Below, piece after piece: positions 25,609 through 35,406 of a stretch of 64,000 nucleotides of DNA. Source of the DNA: CAWKGV01 sp963849305. Lineage in GTDB: Bacteria; Pseudomonadota; Alphaproteobacteria; Acetobacterales; Acetobacteraceae. Position numbers and translations under genes: made by a program. The first letter of the stretch is position 1, and each line of letters starts with the position of its first letter. The notes under the pieces were generated by a model that was not told where the DNA came from, did no database searches, and saw nothing but the letters and a program-made list of their open reading frames with translations. The stretch spans positions 434,001 through 498,000 of the forward strand of contig CAWKGV010000022.1 in assembly GCA_963849305.1 (NCBI GenBank). The letters run 5' to 3'.

Positions 25609-26729
25609 GCGCGAGCACGATCACACCCGTCACCATGCCGAAGTTCGGTCTGGCGATGACGGAAGGAAAGGTCGCTTCTTGGGCCAAGCCGGAGGGCGCG
25701 GAGGTGGCGGTTGGCGAGGAGATCGCCGACATCGAAACGAGCAAGATCACCAATGCCTATGAAAGCCCGGTCGCCGGCGTGCTACGCCGACACGTGGCGC
25801 GCGAGCAGGAGGAGCTGCCAGTCGGCGCTCTGATCGCGGTGATGGCCGATCCCGCGTGCCCGATGCCGAAATCAACGCCTTCATCGAGCGCTACCAGGCC
25901 GAGTTCGCGACCCATGTGGCGGCAGAGGCCGAGGCGGCGCCGGAGCCGCGCACGGTTGAAGCGGCCGGGCGGACGATCCGCTATCTGGAGACCGGCGCCG
26001 ACCACGAAGGGCGGCCGATCGTGCTGATCCACGGTTTCGGCGGCGACCTGAACAATTGGTTGTTCACGCAACCGGTGCTGTCGGAGCGGCATCGGGTGAT
26101 CGCGCTTCGACCTGCCGGGGCATGGCGGATCGGCGAAAGACGTGGGCGCGGGCGATCTCGCCACGCTCTCGGGGGCGCTGCTCGGCTTCCTGCAAGCGAT
26201 CGACCTGCCCAAGACGCATCTGGTCGGGCACTCGCTGGGCGGGGCGGTGGCGCTGCGCATGGCGCTCGACCATCCTTCGCATGTCGCCTCGCTCACGCTG
26301 ATCTGTCCGGCCGGGTTGGGCGCGGAGATCGACGACGGGTTCGCGCGCGACTTCATCGCGGCCAGCCGGCGCAAGCAGCTTGAGCCGGTGCTGGCGAAAC
26401 TGTTCGCCGATCCGAGGCTGGTGAGCCGCGACATGGCCGAAGACCTGCTGCGGTTCAAGCGGCTGGATGGCGCCAAGGAAGCACTGAGCGCGATCCGGGC
26501 AGCGAATTTCGAAGGCGGTCAGCGCGAGGTGCTGCGCGGGCGGTTGGGCGAGCTGGGCGATATCCCGGTGCAGGTGATCTGGGGCGCGGAGGATCGGGTG
26601 ATCCCCGCGAGTCATGCTCAGGGTCTGCCGGGGAGCGTGGGCGTGCATGTGCTGGCCGGCAGCGGGCATATGCCGCATCTGGAAAAGGCGGCGGACGTGA
26701 GCCGGTTGGTGTTGGAGTTTGTTGGCTAA
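25605..26729 (+). pseudogene. acoC: AcoC-type E2: lipoyl domain plus alpha/beta hydrolase, two compensating frameshifts
   Basis: N-terminal lipoyl domain with the lipoylated Lys in ADIETSKITNAYESPVAG. A base seems missing near 25853-25856; the frame then reads PDAEINAFIERYQAEFATHV and the hydrolase start IVLIHGFGGDLNNWLF. An extra T at 26106-26107 shifts it back to LPGHGGSAKDVGAGD, the nucleophile elbow HLVGHSLGGAVALRMAL, and the end WGAEDRVIP and LAGSGHMPHLEKA. Repaired length is about 374 residues, normal for AcoC. All motifs are intact apart from the two opposite single-base changes, so sequence error is as likely as inactivation. Confidence 0.85.
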
Positions 26730-26777
26730 TACTCGACCTTGCTGGCCGGGGACCCGAGCGGGCACGAGGAGGCGGGC

Positions 26778-27725
26778 ATGAGCGGGCAGGATGTCGCCGT
26801 GGCGTTCCCGTCCCATACGCATGTCTTTCTGGGCGAGACCCACGAAGGCAACGAGCGCCGGACCTGGGCGGTGATCGCGCTGTGCGCGGCGATGATGGTG
26901 GCGGAGATCGTCGGCGGCGCGCTGTTCGGATCGGTGGCGCTGATCGCGGACGGGATGCACATGTCCACCCATGCCGGGGCCTTGCTGCTGGCCGCGCTGG
27001 CATACAGTTATGCCCGCCGGCACGCCGAGGATCGCAGGTTCACGTTCGGCACCGGCAAGCTTGGCGATCTCGCGGGCTATACGAGCGCGATCGTGCTCGC
27101 GCTGATCGCCGTGCTGATCGGGTACGAGGCCGTCTCGCGCCTGTTCCATCCGGTTCGCATCCACTATTCCGAGGCGATCATCATCGCGGCCGTGGGTCTG
27201 GGCGTGAATGTCTTGAGCGCCGTGCTGCTTGGCGGCGGCGAGCATCAGCATGCGCACCATGAACACGATCATCACCATCACGCTCACGACGATCACGCGC
27301 ATCGCGACAACAACTTGCGCGCGGCCTTCGTTCATGTGATCGCGGATGCCGCGGTCTCGATGCTGGTGATCGCGGGCTTGGTGCTGGCGCGCGTGTTCGG
27401 CTGGGCGTGGATGGACCCGGCGGCGGGTCTCGTCGGCGCCCTGGTGATCGCCAATTGGTCGTACCGGCTGGTACGGGACACCGGTGCGATCCTGCTCGAC
27501 ATGACGCCCGACCCGCGATTGGCGCAAGCGCTGCGCGAGGCGGTGGAGCGCGACGGCGACCGGCTGACGGATCTGCATCTCTGGCGCCTCGGGCCGGGGC
27601 ATCTGGGCGCCATTCTCTCGGTCGCGACGGCGCGGCAGCGCGAACCCGAGTATTACCGGCAGATGCTCGCCCGCTATGGCGAGTTGTCGCATGTCACGGT
27701 CGAGGTCGGGCCGGCGGGGTCATGA
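26778..27725 (+). CDS. dmeF: Cation diffusion facilitator, DmeF-like (Co/Ni efflux)
   Basis: 315 residues from ATG 26778 (GAGGAGGCGGGC ahead). Inner-membrane CDF transporter with six helices. Metal-site residues are in ALIADGMHMSTHAGALLL and AAFVHVIADAAVSMLVIAG. A His-rich loop of about 20 residues (HAHHEHDHHHHAHDDHAH) lies between helices 4 and 5. The start of the membrane part (RTWAVIALCAAMMVAEIVGG) is the pattern of DmeF proteins, which export cobalt and nickel. Metal choice is inferred from family. Confidence 0.85.
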   Translation: MSGQDVAVAFPSHTHVFLGETHEGNERRTWAVIALCAAMMVAEIVGGALFGSVALIADGMHMSTHAGALLLAALAYSYARRHAEDRRFTFGTGKLGDLAGYTSAIVLALIAVLIGYEAVSRLFHPVRIHYSEAIIIAAVGLGVNVLSAVLLGGGEHQHAHHEHDHHHHAHDDHAHRDNNLRAAFVHVIADAAVSMLVIAGLVLARVFGWAWMDPAAGLVGALVIANWSYRLVRDTGAILLDMTPDPRLAQALREAVERDGDRLTDLHLWRLGPGHLGAILSVATARQREPEYYRQMLARYGELSHVTVEVGPAGS

Positions 27726-27738
27726 GCCGGCCCGCTAC

Positions 27739-27786
27739 TGTCATACCCGCGGATGCGAGCATTCACGACTTTCGCGCCACGTAAGT
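27739..27786 (+). repeat. REP-like dispersed repeat, copy 1
   Basis: GTCATACCCGCGGATGCGAG then CATTCACGACTTTCGCGCC aligns with 28301-28350 at roughly three quarters of positions. Lies between the DmeF-like and AhpD-like genes. The 27787-27879 stretch also has a CCCCGCGAGGGAGGG segment related to the sequence at the end of lipB. Confidence 0.6.
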
Positions 27787-27879
27787 GAGTCGCGGATGGT
27801 CGGCCTCCGCCGACCATGACATTAGGACTTCTCCCCCGCCCCGCGAGGGAGGGCGATTTTCAGCTGACCTTTCGGCCGA

Positions 27880-28224
27880 TTACTTCGCCTGTGCTCCCGC
27901 CGCGTCCATCACGCGGGCGGAATAGACCAGCGCGGCACCGGCGTTGAGCGCCATCGCCACGCCGAGCGCCTCGGCGATCTCCTGCTGCGACGCGCCGCTA
28001 TCCACTGCGGCCTTGGAATGCACCGCGATACAGCCGTCGCAACGGGTGGTCACGGCGACGGCGAGCGCGATCAGCTCGCGGGTCTTCGCGTCCAGATGGC
28101 CCCCCTTTGCCGGCGCGCTGTCCAGCGCCTGGAAGCCCTTGACCAGTTCCGGGTTGGACTGCGCGATCTTCCCGACCGTCGCCATGATCTGCTCGCGATA
28201 GCCGTCCCAGTTCATCATCGTCAT
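27880..28224 (-). CDS. Carboxymuconolactone decarboxylase/AhpD-like protein
   Basis: 114 residues of the CMD/AhpD fold with the redox CxxC plus His signature TTRCDGCIAVHSKAAVDSG. It is therefore an AhpD-like peroxidase-type protein rather than a true decarboxylase. C-terminal helices EIAEALGVAMALNAGAALVY fit the trimeric family. It sits alone, bracketed by two direct copies of a REP-like repeat. Confidence 0.9.
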   Translation of the reverse strand: MTMMNWDGYREQIMATVGKIAQSNPELVKGFQALDSAPAKGGHLDAKTRELIALAVAVTTRCDGCIAVHSKAAVDSGASQQEIAEALGVAMALNAGAALVYSARVMDAAGAQAK

Positions 28225-28300
28225 CGCGTCGGCTCCTTTGTCTTGCGTGAGTTCCCTGTAGTATCAGCGAGCATGGTTGATAACTGATCGCCTCTCCGAC

Positions 28301-28350
28301 CGTCATGCTCGCGAATGCGAGCATCCACGCCTTCCGCGCAGCAAGCAAGG
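28301..28350 (+). repeat. REP-like dispersed repeat, copy 2
   Basis: Contains the perfect palindrome GCTCGC-GAAT-GCGAGC followed by ATCCACGCCTTCCGCGC. Second copy of the element at 27739-27786, same orientation. The rest of 28225-28509 shows no gene. Confidence 0.6.
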
Positions 28351-28509
28351 TGTGGATGTTGTCAGATCAGGCTCTCGAGACCAAAGAGCTGAACCTTGGG
28401 CGTGACCTGATAAACTGGTGTTCAGATGAGCACCACCGCCCCTAGCCGACGGGAGTTTGTCGGGCAGCAGCTCTTCGCAAATGCCTGATCAGCCGAATTA
28501 GCCCGCATA

Positions 28510-29178
28510 TTAATCATTCTGCACTCGCCCGCCGAGGGAAAAATCTCCGCAACCGTTATGCTGAAGCTGCTGACAATCAACCGCCCGCCGGATCAGAGCT
28601 GCATTGCTCGCAATGTTGAGCTTTGACTTGATCTGCGCTGCTATGCTGGCCGATGTCCGATAGCTGACCTGCAGCTGATCCGCAATTTCTGCAAGCGTTC
28701 TACCTTGACCCAGTAGCTTCAGCACCTCGAGTTCCCGGCTTGAAAGGCGATGCAGAGGATCCCCGAGGCTTGTCCTCATCAATGCCAACTTCTCCGTCAT
28801 CAGCGGAGTTATGAATATGCCACCCGCAACGACCCTCTCGACAGCTTTCAAGATCATTTCCGGATCGTCATTCTTGGTGACGTATCCTCTGGCACCTGCC
28901 TCCAAGGCCCGGGCCGCGAATGCGGGATCCTCGTACATGCTGAACACGATGATCTTCGGGCCGGACGCACACGACATTAACGGTCCGAGCAGACCAAGCC
29001 CGCTGCCGTCTGGCAGCTTCAAATCTAGGATGATGATATCCGGTGAAAATTCATGGGCCACACGCAACCCGTCGGCTGCCGTACCTGTCTCTCTCACGTC
29101 CGTGCCGACACTGCCCTGCAGCAAACGGAGGCAACCCGCCCTGACGATTGGGTGATCCTCAATCAACAGGATCCGCAT
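28510..29178 (-). CDS. NarL/LuxR-family response regulator
   Basis: 222 residues. Receiver: RILLIEDHPIVRAGCLRLL, Asp in IIILDLKLPDGSGLG, Lys in YVTKNDDPEMILKAVE. LuxR-type helix-turn-helix at the C-terminus: LSSRELEVLKLLGQGRTLAE, ADQLQVSYRTSASIAAQIKS. The usual NarL pattern has KTV before the second helix; here it is RTSA, a small deviation. Its start overlaps the kinase stop by 20 bases. Divergent operon faces the TonB receptor gene. Confidence 0.92.
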   Translation of the reverse strand: MRILLIEDHPIVRAGCLRLLQGSVGTDVRETGTAADGLRVAHEFSPDIIILDLKLPDGSGLGLLGPLMSCASGPKIIVFSMYEDPAFAARALEAGARGYVTKNDDPEMILKAVERVVAGGIFITPLMTEKLALMRTSLGDPLHRLSSRELEVLKLLGQGRTLAEIADQLQVSYRTSASIAAQIKSKLNIASNAALIRRAVDCQQLQHNGCGDFSLGGRVQND

Positions 29179-30803
29179 GTGTTGGCTCCTTCAGTTTGCT
29201 CTGCCCGTGTTCCGGGACCAAAGCTTGCACGACAACTCCTGTAGGCTGGGCATTATCGACTATCAGCGTGCCCCCCAGCTGACGAACCCGTTCTTTCATC
29301 CCCAGCAGTCCGAAATCCGTAGCGCAGGTCTGCCGGCAATCCTTTTCCGTCATCCCGCACTGACACAAATACGTTTCGAGCCATCGTGTGGTGCGTGATT
29401 TCTCCTCCTTTGGCCGGTTTCCATTCGATACGGACTTCGATTTTGGATCCCTGCGCGTGTCTGACCGCATTGGTCACACTTTCCTGTACGACCCTGTATA
29501 GCGTAAGGCCCAGTGTTTCAGGCGGCTCATCGAAGTCTCGTGGTATGTCCAAAGACCAACTGATATAAGGCAGCCTGGCCTGCCAGGCTGCGACCAATTG
29601 CCACACGGCCGGAGCGAGTCCCATCTGTTCCAGAACCAGCGGTCGTAACCGATCTAGCATGCGGTAATTGATTTTCTGCATACCGTCAGTCAGCTCTGCG
29701 ACTGAGCGGGCGCGCGCGTGAGCTTCTGTGTCCCGAGGCACTGACCTCATGATGCAGGCGGCCTCCGCCCGAATCCCGAACAACGCCGGTCCGAACTCGT
29801 CGTGCAGTTCTGCAGCCAGTTCCTTGCGCTCCTGCTCTTGCACCGACAACAGGCGCTCGACCAGCAGACGGTTGTCAGAGGTAACCCGCTGCAGGGTCTG
29901 CGCTAGGTGGTTGAACTGCTGTCCGACGCGGCGGAGTTCCATCAGCGGGATGGAAGCGATCGGTCGGTAATCCCCGCCTTCCAGTCGATTGAAGCCGTCG
30001 GCGAGAAGCTGAACTGGGCGGAGGGAGCGTCGTACGGTCCATAATAGAGCGCCTACGATCAGCAAACAGAGCCCGACCAGAACTGCCGAGAAGAGCGCTA
30101 TCTGCCTGACGATCTCCGCTGTCTCGTCCGCGGGGTTCGAACGGATTTTGAGCTGGCCGACTGAGCTCCCGCGCACGACGATCGGGAAGACCTTCTCGAC
30201 CGGAGGGGGCGCCAAGAGCTGCGATAGCCACGGCCACGACGGCGAGGAGGCCTCTTCAATATGCAATCGGGCGCCGTAGGGCGAGGCTGCGTCCGACGGA
30301 ATCAACTCGAACTGGACGTGCCGCACTCGTGGGAGGTCTCTTGTCAACTGCTCGAAGGCGATAGTGTCACTTTTGACATTGGCAACGTCGCGCAAGGCGG
30401 TCGTAAGGAGATCATCGGTCAGTTCCATGCTCGACGCGATCTCCGCCGCGATCCGGGCTTGTGCATTCAGCAGAACCGTCCCCACTGTGCCCGCAAGACC
30501 CAGAGACAGGGCGACAACCGGGATCAGGATCAACTGGCCGGCAAGGGATCGTGGCCAGGCGTGGATGTGAACCTTTGGATCGGCGCATCCGCCTGCTGCC
30601 CCAAATTGCATGTATTCCGCCCCGGCCAAGCTCATACCCCGATCATTCACGTCGCGGCCGCGTGGCGCAACTGGTCTGGCCGACAGACCACTCGTTCCGA
30701 TTTCAGATTCAGAGAATGCGATGAAATCCCGCACTTTCTGCAGAAGTGACTGCACATTTTGCAATAGACGCTGACCAGCCGCTTTTGTAGCATTTTGCGA
30801 CAA
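29159..30803 (-). pseudogene. NarL-type sensor histidine kinase, frameshifted near the C-terminus
   Basis: Membrane kinase with helices near residues 92-112 and 235-255, HAMP (RSLRPVQLLADGFNRLEGGD) and a HisKA_3 dimer domain with the phospho-His in KELAAELHDEFGPALFGIRA. The ATPase starts VVQESVTNAVRHAQGS and VSVRDDGKGLPADLRYGF. One extra T in TTT (bases 29313-29315) throws the frame, and the true end FGLLGMKERVRQLGGTLIV is read in the +1 frame to 29159. Without the extra base the protein is about 548 residues and complete. The exact start is uncertain. Partner of the NarL-type regulator. Confidence 0.82.
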
Positions 30804-30885
30804 AGTGCGCGGCTATGCCTCTCGCGCAGCCGCCTTGGGCCGCTCGCGTTTCGGGCGACCGCAATTGCCCTGAGGGACGTCGCGA

Positions 30886-33274
30886 ATGAAAGGTCATGCG
30901 GCACTTGCCCTGTTGCTGCTGCTGCCGCAGCCCGTGCGCGCGCAGGCGACGTCCGAAAGCACGGCGCCGCCGCCGTCCGCGGACCAACCGGTCGCGCAAA
31001 CCGGGTCCGCAACGCCCGGTGCCGCCGTCGAGCCGGCGACGACCTTGCCGCAGGTCAATGTCATCGGTGCCGCGCCGCTGCTCGGTTCCGGCGTGGACCG
31101 CGACAAGGTTCCCGCGCAGAACCAGGTGTTCACTAGCCAAGATGTCTCGCTGGAAGGGCCGCCGGACTTACTAGGGTACTTTGCAGGACCAGGCGCAGGG
31201 CGTCCATCTCGACAACCAGGAGGGCAATCCGTTCCAGCCGAGCGTGTCTTACCACGGCTTTCTGGCCACGCCGATCCAAGGCACTCCGGCAGGGCTCGCC
31301 GTGTATGTAAACGGAGCGCGCTTCAACAACGCCTTTGGTGACACGGTGAACTGGGACCTGATCCCCGACATCGCGATCGACCGGATCAACCTGGAGGGCG
31401 CCAACCCGGTCTTCGGCCTCAACGCGCTGGGCGGATCGTTGTCGGTGCAGCTCAAGAACGGCTTCACCTATCACGGCGGCGAACTCGATATCTTCGGCGG
31501 CTCCTTCGGACAGGTCGCGGGCGCATTCCAATACGGCAAGCAGAGCGGCAACACGGCAGCCTATGTCGCCGCCTCCGGCCTGCACGAGAACGGCTGGCGC
31601 GATTTTCAGCAGTCCGGCCTGAAGCAGTTCTACGGCGATATCGGCTGGCGTAGCGATCGCGCGGAATTGCATGTTAATGTCGACGCGGCGCAAACAAGTC
31701 TCGATGGGCCCGGCACGGTTCCGGTGGAGCTGCTGAACGTGGATCGGAGCGCGCAATTCACCGGTCCGAACGTGATCGACAACAATTATGTGCGCCTCAA
31801 CCTCAACGGCAGCGTCGACATCGCCGATACGACCTCCGTGCAATATGTCGCCTATTACGACAACCTCCGGACGCGCGTCCTGAACGGCAACGGCTCCCCG
31901 CTGATCGCCTGCAACGACGGTAGTGGGCTCTTGTGCGAATCGCCCGGCGTTGTCGCGACGACCTTTGCCGGCACGCCAATTCCGGCTTTCCTGGGGTCGG
32001 GCGGCGTCTATGGCTCGGTCGCCGAGCAGACCACCAATACCAACGGCTACGGCGCGTCCGCCCAAGTGACCAACAGCACACCGGTATTTGGTCACCCGAA
32101 CCAGCTGGTCGCCGGGCTCAGCTTCGACGGTGCCGACACGATCTTCGCCGCCAATACCACGGTCTCGGGGTTCGACGTGCCCAGCCGGAACTCGATCCCG
32201 CCGTTCTTCGTTATCGACCTGGCCGACGGCTCGATTGCCCCGGTGCGCGCGGGTATCACCAATGCCTATTACGGAGCGTACTTCACTGATACGCTGGACG
32301 TGACGCCGGCGCTGTCCGCGAACGTATCAGGACGCTTCAATGCGGCGGAGATCAACATCAAGGACCTGATCGGCACCTCGCTCACGGGCAATCACTACTA
32401 CGCCCATTTCAACCCTGGCCTCGGACTGACCTACAAACTGCTGCCCGCCGTCTCGCTGTACGGCAGCTATTCCGTATCGAACCGTGCGCCGACGCCAGCC
32501 GAGTTGACCTGCTCCAACCCCTCGGCCCCTTGCAGCCTCGCCGCTTTCTTCACCGGCGATCCAAGTCTGCAGCAGCCCGTGGCGCACTCCGTTGAGGTCG
32601 GCCTGCGCGGGCGGTTCGTGCCCTATGCGAACGCCAGGCTGGATTGGAACATCAGCGGCTTCCGCACCACCGTGGATAACGACATCATATTCGTCCAGAG
32701 CGCGATTCTCGGGACCGGTTTCTTCCAGAATGTCGCCGCGACACTCCGGCAGGGCGTCGATATCGGGGCGCGGTTCACCACCCCGCGTTGGCTTGTTTGG
32801 GCCGACTACTCGCACATCAACGCAACGTTCCAAAGCAGTTTCCTTGAATCGAGCCCGAACAACCCGGCGGCCGATGAGAACGGCAATATCAACGTCTTGG
32901 CCGGCGATCGGTTGCCGGGCATTCCCGCCAACACGCTGAAGCTCGGCGTCCAATACAAATTGACTGACAAATTGACGGTCGGCGCGATCGGTGTCGCCGC
33001 GAGCGGCCAGTTCCTGTTCGGCGACGAGGCGAATTTGACGAAGCAATTGCCAGGCTATTTCGTGCTTAACTTGAACGCAAGCTATCAGGTGACGCCGAAT
33101 TTCCAGATCTTCGGGCTCGTGCAGAATGTTCTCGACGCAAAGTACTACACGCTCGGCACGTTCTCTCCCACTACCTCGGTCCCGATCGTGCAAGCCCCCA
33201 ACGCCACCAATACGCGGAGCTACAACATCGCGGCGCCGATCGGCTGGTTCGGCGGCCTGAAGATCACGTTCTGA
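30886..33274 (+). pseudogene. TonB-dependent outer-membrane receptor, one frameshift
   Basis: Signal peptide in residues 1-20 (ALALLLLLPQPVRAQA), Pro/Thr spacer, TonB-box-like LPQVNVIGAAPL, then plug domain start VPAQNQVFTSQDVSLEGPPD. An extra G in GGG at 31174-31176 shifts the frame. The +1 frame then carries TLQDQAQGVHLDNQEGN, PAGLAVYVNGARFNNAFGD, GLNALGGSLSVQLKNGF and a full beta-barrel to the aromatic C-terminus GWFGGLKITF. Repaired length is about 795 residues. The ligand is unknown; it is divergent from the NarL-type system and near tonB. Confidence 0.85.
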
Positions 33275-33447
33275 TGCGGTCCGCGTCGGCGACTATGGAA
33301 CCCCCGGGGGAACGGCCTACCGTCCCGCGGCCGGCGGCGGCAGCCTCGCCGCGCCAGCCCAGTCTCATGATGCGCCTCCCCGGTTGCCTCGGCGCGTCCG
33401 CGACTGGTCGGCGGTGCCATTGGATGCAGAAAGTGTCGGAGGCCGAC

Positions 33448-34413
33448 TCAGCCGACAAGCCGAAAATCGAACGGCACCTCGGCCGCGCCCTGTATCGGGA
33501 TTCCGTCGCGGCTGGCGGGGATAAAACGGCAAGAGCGCACGGCCTGGGTCGCGGCCTCGTCCAGCCGGATAAAGCCGCTACTGGCCGCGACACCGGCGGA
33601 GAGCACTGTTCCCTGGGCCGAGACCTGCACGCGTAGCAGCACCCGCCCCTGCTCCCCCCGGCGGCGGGCGATGTCCGGATAGGCGGGCTGGCATTGGGAC
33701 GCGTACCCGGCGACCGGCCGCGCGGGCAACACGATCCCCGCGGCGCGCGGCGCTAAGGCTCCGACTGCGGCGGGCCGCGCCGACGGCGCGGAGATCGCCC
33801 GGCGCTCGAATCTCTGGCGAGGCACTGGTCGCGCGGCGAACTCCGGCCGGAGGACGGGAGCGGGCGGTGCCGGAGGCGGGGGCAGGGGGAGCGGCGGCGC
33901 GGGCGGCGCTTCCGGGGTCGGCGGGGCTGGCGCCATTATGGGCGCGGGGGTAGGCGCGGGAGGCGGTGGGGCTGGCGCCGGCGGCTGTGGAGGTGTCACG
34001 GTCGCCTGTGGCGCCGGCGGCGGCGGCGCGGGCGGCGGCGGGAGCGGCGGCGCTTCGGCGGGCGGCGCCGGACTGGCGGTCGCGGGTGCGGGCGCCGGCT
34101 GGGCAGGGGCCGGCTGCGGCAGGAACACCATTTGGACCGCATCCCCCGTATCATCGGGCACGGCGACCGGCAGTCGGACGAGGCTCAGGAGCGCCGCCGC
34201 GACCGCCGCGTGCAGGGTCAGGGATGGCAGCCAGGATGGGAGTTTTCTGCCTCGATGCCCGCTCGTGGCTAGGGTGGGCGAGAAGCGGGCGCTGTCGCCG
34301 ATCCGAACCGGCGTGACGCCGGACAGATGCCCGGCGAACCGGCCGATCCCGTCATCACGTGAAAGCGAGCAGACGCGAGGCGCAACGGCGCTGGGGCTTT
34401 CCCGCAGCTCCAT
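33448..34413 (-). CDS. tonB: TonB energy transducer
   Basis: 321 residues from ATG 34413, which has GGGGAGGAG just upstream. One N-terminal membrane anchor (LTLHAAVAAALLSLVRLP), a Pro/Ala-rich periplasm-spanning region of about 110 residues, and the TonB C-terminal domain (QCQPAYPDIARRRGEQGRVL, VSAQGTVLSAGVAASSGF, AVRSCRFIPASRDG). It would energise the nearby outer-membrane receptor. ExbB/ExbD genes are not in the window. Convergent with the receptor gene. Confidence 0.92.
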   Translation of the reverse strand: MELRESPSAVAPRVCSLSRDDGIGRFAGHLSGVTPVRIGDSARFSPTLATSGHRGRKLPSWLPSLTLHAAVAAALLSLVRLPVAVPDDTGDAVQMVFLPQPAPAQPAPAPATASPAPPAEAPPLPPPPAPPPPAPQATVTPPQPPAPAPPPPAPTPAPIMAPAPPTPEAPPAPPLPLPPPPAPPAPVLRPEFAARPVPRQRFERRAISAPSARPAAVGALAPRAAGIVLPARPVAGYASQCQPAYPDIARRRGEQGRVLLRVQVSAQGTVLSAGVAASSGFIRLDEAATQAVRSCRFIPASRDGIPIQGAAEVPFDFRLVG

Positions 34414-34436
34414 TCGCTCCTCCCCGTCGTCTCGCA

Positions 34437-35312
34437 TCAATCGAAGCACGTCAGATCGGCGATCGCGTCCTGCATCCTATGCGGGGTGATAGCGAATTCC
34501 GCGATCCCTGGCACCCCCGGGTCAGGGATGTTGTCGCGCTTGAGCAGATCCACCTGAGCGACCGTGAGGGGCGCATCGGGAAGCAGTTCGAGCGACTTGG
34601 CAAGTGGATAAGCCAACACGAACGGAACCGGCACGAGAAGCCGCCGGCGTCCGATGCGGGCGAGAATCATCTCCATGATTTGGCGCAGCGTGAAGCTCTC
34701 TGGTCCGCCCAGCTCGTATGTCCTTCCCCGGGCAGCGGGATCGCGGAGGCTTAGTCGCACGGCCGCCGCGACATCGCTCGCGTGGATGGGCTGCATCTTC
34801 GTGCGTCCGCCGCCGATCATCGGAACGACGGGCGTGGATCGGGCGATTGCGGCCAGCGCGGCGAGAAACGAACCATCCGACGCGAACATCACGCTTGGGC
34901 GTAGAATGATGGCATCGCGAAAGGCTTCCCTGACCGCGAGCTCGCCTTGGCCGCGAGCGCGGATGTAGCTGGACCGCGACGCGGGATCGGCGCCGATGCC
35001 GGAAATGTAGACCAGCCGTCTGACGCCGTGGTGCCGAGATGCGGCGGCAACGTTGCGCGCACCCTCGACATGAACGGCGTTGTAAGTCACGCCGCGCTTC
35101 TCGGTGTAAGCGGATACGGCGTTGACCACGCAATCGGCCCCGCTCACCGCGGCGGCTACCGCTGCCTGGTCGCGTACATCTGCTGCGGCACTGCGGCCAG
35201 TCTCTCCGGAATGGCGGGTTGCCACGCGGATGGTCATTCCCTGCTTGGCGAGGTGCTCGACAATGCGCCGGCCCAGGAAGCCCGTCCCGCCGAAAACAGT
35301 TACCAGCTCCAT
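34437..35312 (-). CDS. NDUFA9-like SDR (atypical NAD(P)-binding protein)
   Basis: 291 residues. Rossmann start VTVFGGTGFLGRRIVEHLAK, then DCVVNAVSAYTEKRGVTYNA, VEGARNVAAASRHHGVRRLV, and YISGIGADPASRSSYIRARG. It belongs to the extended-SDR/NDUFA9 group often called NADH-ubiquinone oxidoreductase-like; the YxxxK is changed to YIRARG, as is common there. Likely an NAD(P)H-binding protein of unclear role. Confidence 0.85.
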   Translation of the reverse strand: MELVTVFGGTGFLGRRIVEHLAKQGMTIRVATRHSGETGRSAAADVRDQAAVAAAVSGADCVVNAVSAYTEKRGVTYNAVHVEGARNVAAASRHHGVRRLVYISGIGADPASRSSYIRARGQGELAVREAFRDAIILRPSVMFASDGSFLAALAAIARSTPVVPMIGGGRTKMQPIHASDVAAAVRLSLRDPAARGRTYELGGPESFTLRQIMEMILARIGRRRLLVPVPFVLAYPLAKSLELLPDAPLTVAQVDLLKRDNIPDPGVPGIAEFAITPHRMQDAIADLTCFD

Positions 35313-35406
35313 CCGGCCAGGTTAACCTCACCTTCACCGAACCGTCACCCCGGAGTCACGCGACGATGCGAGGTTTGGTCCGCCGCAAACAAGAACGGAG
35401 AGGAAG

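Noticed and set aside
26064..27692. 542-codon minus-strand frame opposite acoC and dmeF
   Set aside because: His/Arg/Gln-rich antisense frame without motifs; both plus-strand genes have strong family signatures.
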